Below, in pieces: positions 4,101 to 6,716 of a stretch of DNA of 6,716 nucleotides. The DNA is from JAOAFT01 sp035390885. Lineage in GTDB: Bacteria > Bacteroidota > Ignavibacteria > UBA10030. The stretch lies in NCBI GenBank assembly GCA_035390885.1, contig DAOOUW010000068.1:1-6716 (forward strand), written 5' to 3'. The position numbers and the translations under genes were made by a program. Every line of letters begins with the position of its first letter. Position 1 is the first letter of the stretch. The notes beneath the pieces were generated by a model. That model had not been told where the DNA came from. It saw only the letters and a list, made by a program, of their open reading frames with translations, and ran no database searches.

Positions 4101-6716
4101 TCCAACGCTGCTTTCTTTTTGGAGTGATTGGGATGGAAGTAATAGACCGTCTGGGCAAGGACACAGACTCGTTGCATCCATCGTCATGGATAACGTACGT
4201 CGTATGGCGCAAATTCTGAATCACCTGCGACTTGCTAATCCTGCTGTCGCGCTGGATTCGGAATTGGTTCTTGAGCTGGAACGATTGTCGAGTCGAAACC
4301 GACGATTTACAGAACTCCTCGATGAAATCATGATTCTCACGCAGCAGCTCGAACGTCGGTACAAAGGAATTTTGCCGTTTGCTTTGCCTACGACTCCGCT
4401 TCAAAAATTTGCAACGTCGTTACACTTACGTCGGGACCCGGTCAAAGCGCTCTGGCAGCACAATGATAGGTATGAAAGGAAGATGCTCGAGCTCCGAGCA
4501 CAACGGAGAAGAATGCTCGAGTACTATTTTAACCTGAATAAAAAATTGCGGAAGCAACTCCATACATGCATTCCCGAACTTATTGCAGCTCGTACAGCAG
4601 AGCCATTGTTGCATGAACTTGTCGAGTATCGGGATATTTTACAGCGAACAATTATTACACCTCGCATTCAAGAGGGAATGATTACTGCTCGCGATCAATT
4701 CGCTGTTGATACGACTGTCTACAACGTTTTCGAGATCAATGCGATAAGCGGTAAATATGGAAATCCGGGAATGGTGCTGGCATTACAAATAAGTCTTTCC
4801 ACAAAACCAGAAGCGCTTATTTCGTTGGAAAGAAAATTACACGCACGATGGGAACAAACCCATCGAGAGGAACCTTCCGTAGAGTTGCCTTCTGTATGGG
4901 CAATTCCACTTTTTGAGGATGTAAAATCTGTGCAAGGCATTCGTTCGTACCTTGATCTTGTGTGGGATTATGCGACACAAAGCCGTCAGAGCGATCAGAC
5001 GCCGCAAGAACGGTTTACTGAAATTATTTGCGAGATATTTATTGCAGGTTCTGATTTAAGTCAACAAATTGGACAGGCTCCCGCAGCATCATTTTACTTA
5101 AAAGCAAAATACGATCTTCACGTATGGCTGGCTGACCATGGAATTACAGAAGAAGTACGAATTAAACTTGGAAGCGGCGAGCCAATGCAGCGTCAGGGAG
5201 GATACTATTCGGAATTTGCCGGTCAGCCGGCATTTCTCTATTCAAATTGGAATAACAAGCGAATCGAAAATTTATTGCCGCCACCAACTCGAAAAAGTAC
5301 ATCCTACGCAGTAACTCCTTTGCTCGGAATATTCTCGGGCGGCGACCTGAGAACATTTCAAAGTAATCTTTCCGAACGATTGCGTTACCTTCCAGTTCAA
5401 AATTATGTTGATGTACTCTACCATGTGAAAGAATCACAGGAACAGCATCGAAGCGATCTTGTGCGAGCTTTGGAAAGTATCATCGAAACGCGGTTGAAGA
5501 AGAATTCTCGTACAAGTCAAGAACTTGAACGATTGACCGGCGGATCGACGGATTCGGTGTATGAAAATTTCTTGAAGGAGCTTACGGAAAACTTCCGGCA
5601 AATACTCTATGGAAAAGATGAAGATGTTGTTGGTATCCATGTGATTTCCTACTTCATCGGACGCACAATCCCGCAATTGCGCGATCGACCGACAAGTAGA
5701 GCTCTTTCTGGCGTTGCGGCCGACCGTGGACAAAAAATTTTGGAACATATTGCAGAGACGATTCCTTTTGCAAAACATGGAAGCCTTTTGAGAGCTATTG
5801 CTCATAATCAGGCTCAGACGGCTATTTTAGGAATAAACCAGCTCACAACAGGATTGTTCCGTGCGTTGCATCGCTTCGAAATTTCTTTTGAACTTGGAGA
5901 GCAGGAATCTATTATTACAGAACGGATTCTTCCAAATCTTCCGGTCTATGAAATTCTCAGTTCACTCCGTATGTACCACGATCGCTCTGGACAATTTTTA
6001 CGAGAAGTGGAAACAGCATTTCCTGCGGGCAATTCGGCGTTTGTTGCATTGCGCGAGGATTTTGATGCGATGGCTCGATACATTCCCTTATTTCAAAAGG
6101 AACTTGTTCGCAGGCATGGATTGGACAGCAATGATTTCTTTTCCGATGGCGTTTTCCTTCAAGAGCTTTTGCCAACGCTACGACCCGATTTAGCAGTTCT
6201 TCTACAGAAAAATCTTTTTAACGCTTCGTACGAAGAACTTGTAAACAATATTGATGGCTCTATTCCAATCGAATGGGAAAAGGGTGTTCGTCATTTCCTT
6301 GATATTCCTGTGCGAATTTTTCAATGGCGAAAAAAGATATGGGATATCATCGGCGATTCTGTTTATCAGAGAGTACAAAGTTTTTCGGAACTTGCAACAG
6401 CGCTCTATTCATTTTCATCAGCGCATTCATTTGAAGCTACTCCAGTGGCGAGTCGCGAACGAAAACTTTCGCCAGCGCTTGCAGATTTCTTCAGGACGGC
6501 TCATGCAGAAGATGAAATGCGGAATTTCCTTGTTGGCGCTATTGAGTATCTTAGCTCTTTTACTGAAGGAAATATAGAAATGCCTGTGAGCATTGTTCGT
6601 GCAATGAATGATATTGAGCGATTAGCGCAAATAGAAGAACAAACACTCTCACCACAAAAGCAGGATGAGCTTCGTTACTATCTTCTTCAGATTGCTCGAT
6701 TAGCTGGAGAAAATGG
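1117..6716 (+). CDS. giant PLP aminotransferase / PEP carboxylase-like fusion protein (3' partial)
   Basis: The frame is open from 1117 to the window edge, encoding at least 1867 residues. ATG 1117 is preferred over the in-frame ATG 1108 because AAAAGG (1101-1106) is correctly spaced for it; residue numbers here count from 1117. Modules in order: a degenerate aminotransferase-like segment (30-345), a coiled-coil linker (363-396), an aminotransferase domain with an intact PLP site including Lys610 (415-765), and a PEP carboxylase-like module (775 to the end) with TVHPTQ, His915. No signal peptide or membrane helix is visible, so it is probably cytoplasmic. The inferred logic is that the PEPC module makes oxaloacetate and the aminotransferase makes aspartate from it. 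Several PEPC active-site positions differ from the classical enzyme, so the chemistry is uncertain. The gene follows the SPFH-like gene closely and probably shares its transcript. I do not know a characterised protein with this architecture. Codon style is even along the gene, with no frameshift. Confidence 0.85.
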   Translation, partial: MQSNLLEYFRLKPVKAARVSEISETTAAAAIEASERVNFHIGNPLQDSRLSSAMARIALGIDVQRTELNDGNPDAILNYLGWDAAEKPKLEFLLKTIQRSSPYMPRGGYSRKNPHALIKALCDWLENQQEALQYDTGEQSGQREIILASGGIHEALRIFLFALSEYIEHAPARVLLYRCEISSSLHALPNLLFETLDSQEAIAREQILTITKTAHPVPTVVIIGELLSEETRRMFRTISIEYPLFFVEVNDAPNHLSLAREAKLVDRALRFLTPKIFSPSLKNGSITFILGNADFLNVIENVHFNLKGSPSASEVELLLYLLDYRKQNEQQTYSTEIEVKPSFEGLGLTRVAENRIPVISQSIEERLSSFISSFEEKVEKTITSVENVVARLSDRISHARIANDYDEFSQCDTLGMLDDFANHFDDSEWLRSLQQSFLNAFLKHQPQYTRSSCVVVSGSSRTALGLLGFHCGIKEVVIPDLSWSYEQCFPIVHAVPLTKNFELDVPAIIEKLQEFIRRDELWKQRGALVINNPHNATGRIFNEASVRELLTFCLQNGITVIDDLSYQNVAPVPDLPIIKTVRQLASELVLTGAITEEQSKSVITIHSMSKTDCLAGARLAVAEIRDEKLFHTFQELNSRIQPNYNAIFLCYLFYRNKKEEVEAYWRLRNTIFYERIQSLLSAAAQLPADRNPFNLSILPPTGSMYPLLRIGILPSGLSLDWLASNLARRGIGMLPLVTFARTEEGYEIGRTTFRLTLGGVDGADALFHKTRTVLIHLNRLIKDEAAKYNRKQLPLHRTPAESSKTRELTQLWNHSAKGIVEWCSRSNVLHEISNIVQLDSTKLHREFLENYIPERLDHFRVRLLDRSKLHEELVAQTLNDGGKSLSERLDHELMKDSLQRRIQSFKLRTHDRTVHPTQMYSLRAELALDELIDSILFKKNIPDTLLQKIGNELIREYLGLSVPITSRDEAVEILLDLATLIRGECFADLYSEEQIPTLLSFWSDWDGSNRPSGQGHRLVASIVMDNVRRMAQILNHLRLANPAVALDSELVLELERLSSRNRRFTELLDEIMILTQQLERRYKGILPFALPTTPLQKFATSLHLRRDPVKALWQHNDRYERKMLELRAQRRRMLEYYFNLNKKLRKQLHTCIPELIAARTAEPLLHELVEYRDILQRTIITPRIQEGMITARDQFAVDTTVYNVFEINAISGKYGNPGMVLALQISLSTKPEALISLERKLHARWEQTHREEPSVELPSVWAIPLFEDVKSVQGIRSYLDLVWDYATQSRQSDQTPQERFTEIICEIFIAGSDLSQQIGQAPAASFYLKAKYDLHVWLADHGITEEVRIKLGSGEPMQRQGGYYSEFAGQPAFLYSNWNNKRIENLLPPPTRKSTSYAVTPLLGIFSGGDLRTFQSNLSERLRYLPVQNYVDVLYHVKESQEQHRSDLVRALESIIETRLKKNSRTSQELERLTGGSTDSVYENFLKELTENFRQILYGKDEDVVGIHVISYFIGRTIPQLRDRPTSRALSGVAADRGQKILEHIAETIPFAKHGSLLRAIAHNQAQTAILGINQLTTGLFRALHRFEISFELGEQESIITERILPNLPVYEILSSLRMYHDRSGQFLREVETAFPAGNSAFVALREDFDAMARYIPLFQKELVRRHGLDSNDFFSDGVFLQELLPTLRPDLAVLLQKNLFNASYEELVNNIDGSIPIEWEKGVRHFLDIPVRIFQWRKKIWDIIGDSVYQRVQSFSELATALYSFSSAHSFEATPVASRERKLSPALADFFRTAHAEDEMRNFLVGAIEYLSSFTEGNIEMPVSIVRAMNDIERLAQIEEQTLSPQKQDELRYYLLQIARLAGEN
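1204..2151 (+). other. domain: N-terminal degenerate aminotransferase-like segment (residues about 30-345)
   Basis: The segment opens with NFHIGNPLQD (residues 38-47), like the N-terminal arm of class I/II aminotransferases. It continues with YMPRGGYS (103-110) and ASGGIHEALRIF (148-159), which matches the conserved T-x-G-x-x-E/A-A-L helix start. VVIIGELLSEETRRMF (220-235) sits where an NPxNPTG strand-loop should be, but the motif is absent. FFVEVNDAPNH (245-255) parallels the D-x-x-Y strand with Asn254 in place of Tyr. GSITFILGNADFL (284-296) parallels the S-x-S-K strand with Asn292 at the lysine position. The order and rough spacing match the second copy downstream, so I read it as a duplicated fold-type-I domain that has lost PLP chemistry and may act as a built-in pseudo-subunit. 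The alignment is by eye; the first three motifs are clear, the last two are weaker. Confidence 0.5.
2203..2304 (+). other. domain: predicted coiled-coil linker (residues about 363-396)
   Basis: The run beginning IEERLSSFISSFEEKVEK and ending VVARLSDRI has hydrophobic residues at heptad-like intervals among charged and polar ones. It contains no proline or glycine. It lies exactly between the two aminotransferase-like segments and could set their spacing or drive self-association. Confidence 0.5.
2359..3411 (+). other. domain: fold-type-I PLP aminotransferase with intact active-site motifs (residues about 415-765)
   Basis: Hallmarks of class I/II aminotransferases appear in order. SGSSRTALGLLG (457-468) is the phosphate-binding helix start. 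VVIPDLSWSYEQ (476-487) is the aromatic/pocket strand. NNPHNATGR (531-539) is the NPxNPTG motif, with Ala replacing the second Pro. IDDLSY (561-566) gives Asp563, which should contact the PLP ring nitrogen, and Tyr566. HSMSKTDCLAGARLA (606-620) gives Lys610 as the Schiff-base lysine, with Gly616 and Arg618 as in SK-x-x-x-x-x-G-x-R. PPTGSMYPLL (699-708) and FRLTLGG (753-759) follow; Arg754 matches the arginine that binds the substrate alpha-carboxylate (Arg386 of aspartate aminotransferase). About 350 residues is a complete domain. The active form transfers an amino group between an amino acid and a 2-oxo acid; the exact substrate cannot be read from sequence. Fusion to a PEPC fold makes oxaloacetate/aspartate attractive. 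Confidence 0.85.
3439..6716 (+). other. domain: PEP carboxylase-like module (residues about 775 to beyond window end)
   Basis: TVHPTQMY (913-920) matches the PEPC catalytic histidine motif TAHPTE (His138 in E. coli), preceded by about 140 helical residues as in the real enzyme. SDWDGSNRP (1003-1011) parallels GGDRDGNP. AIPLFEDVKS (1262-1271) matches the PLFE motif (Glu506). FIAGSDLSQQIG (1308-1319) matches the YSDSxKDxG motif with Asp1313 kept. LGSGEPMQRQGG (1351-1362) sits at HGRGGSxxRGGG with Arg1359 kept at the Arg587 position. DRPTSR (1523-1528) parallels SRPxKR, and SLLRAIAHNQAQT (1556-1568) parallels the LRAIPWxxAWTQ motif (Arg713). The E. coli positions are from memory. PEPC adds bicarbonate to phosphoenolpyruvate to give oxaloacetate and phosphate. 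Apparent losses are Lys546 to Gln1316, Arg581 to Ser1353 and the DIRQ arginine (LALQISLS, 1221-1228), so activity is uncertain. Some features (PLFED, GSD) also recall the archaeal-type enzyme. Confidence 0.7.

Noticed and set aside
4054..4404. Antisense open frame of 116 residues
   Set aside because: It is a shadow of the continuous plus-strand coding frame, with an Arg/Ser-rich composition and no motif.
5434..5805. Antisense open frame within the PEPC-like region
   Set aside because: The plus-strand frame here carries PEPC-like motifs such as DRPTSR; the antisense product shows no family features.
5861..6577. Two plus-strand open frames (5861-6193 and 6251-6577) in another frame
   Set aside because: They overlap the giant gene in a different phase; the giant frame stays open and even in codon style across them, so a frameshift is not needed.

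Overview
The window is a plus-strand bacterial coding segment dominated by one very long open gene. Base composition is moderately AT-rich, with frequent CGA, TCG and GAA codons. The first full gene has a strong Shine-Dalgarno sequence. The C-terminal half of the large gene carries an HPTQ form of the phosphoenolpyruvate carboxylase (PEPC) histidine motif, which I recall from Bacteroidota-type PEPCs. Together these make a Bacteroidota/Chlorobi-group (Ignavibacteria or Kapabacteria-like) bacterium a reasonable but unproven guess. There is no rRNA, tRNA, CRISPR array or insertion sequence.

Layout. Positions 2-100 may hold the last codons of an upstream gene. Positions 79-1050 encode a 323-residue SPFH/band-7-type protein: one N-terminal membrane helix, an SPFH-like domain, then a long charged coiled coil. 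After a 66-base gap, a giant gene starts at 1117 (alternative 1108) and runs without a stop to the window edge, giving at least 1867 residues.

The giant protein reads as a chain of modules: (1) a degenerate-looking fold-type-I PLP aminotransferase-like segment, about residues 30-345; (2) a short coiled-coil linker, 363-396; (3) a second aminotransferase domain, about 415-765, with every hallmark of a working PLP site (NPHNATGR, DLSY, SMSK lysine 610, R754); (4) a PEPC-like module, about 775 to the end, with the catalytic-histidine motif TVHPTQ (H915) and recognisable but eroded versions of the other PEPC motifs.

How they might work together. PEPC makes oxaloacetate from phosphoenolpyruvate and bicarbonate, and aspartate aminotransferase converts oxaloacetate to aspartate. 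A fusion of the two folds suggests a single-chain PEP-to-oxaloacetate-to-aspartate enzyme. However, several PEPC residues that contact substrate appear replaced, so the C-terminal module could instead have a changed reaction or a regulatory or structural role. The upstream SPFH protein could tether or organise the giant enzyme at the membrane, but only gene order suggests this. The aminotransferase-PEPC fusion is the main candidate for an undescribed system here.
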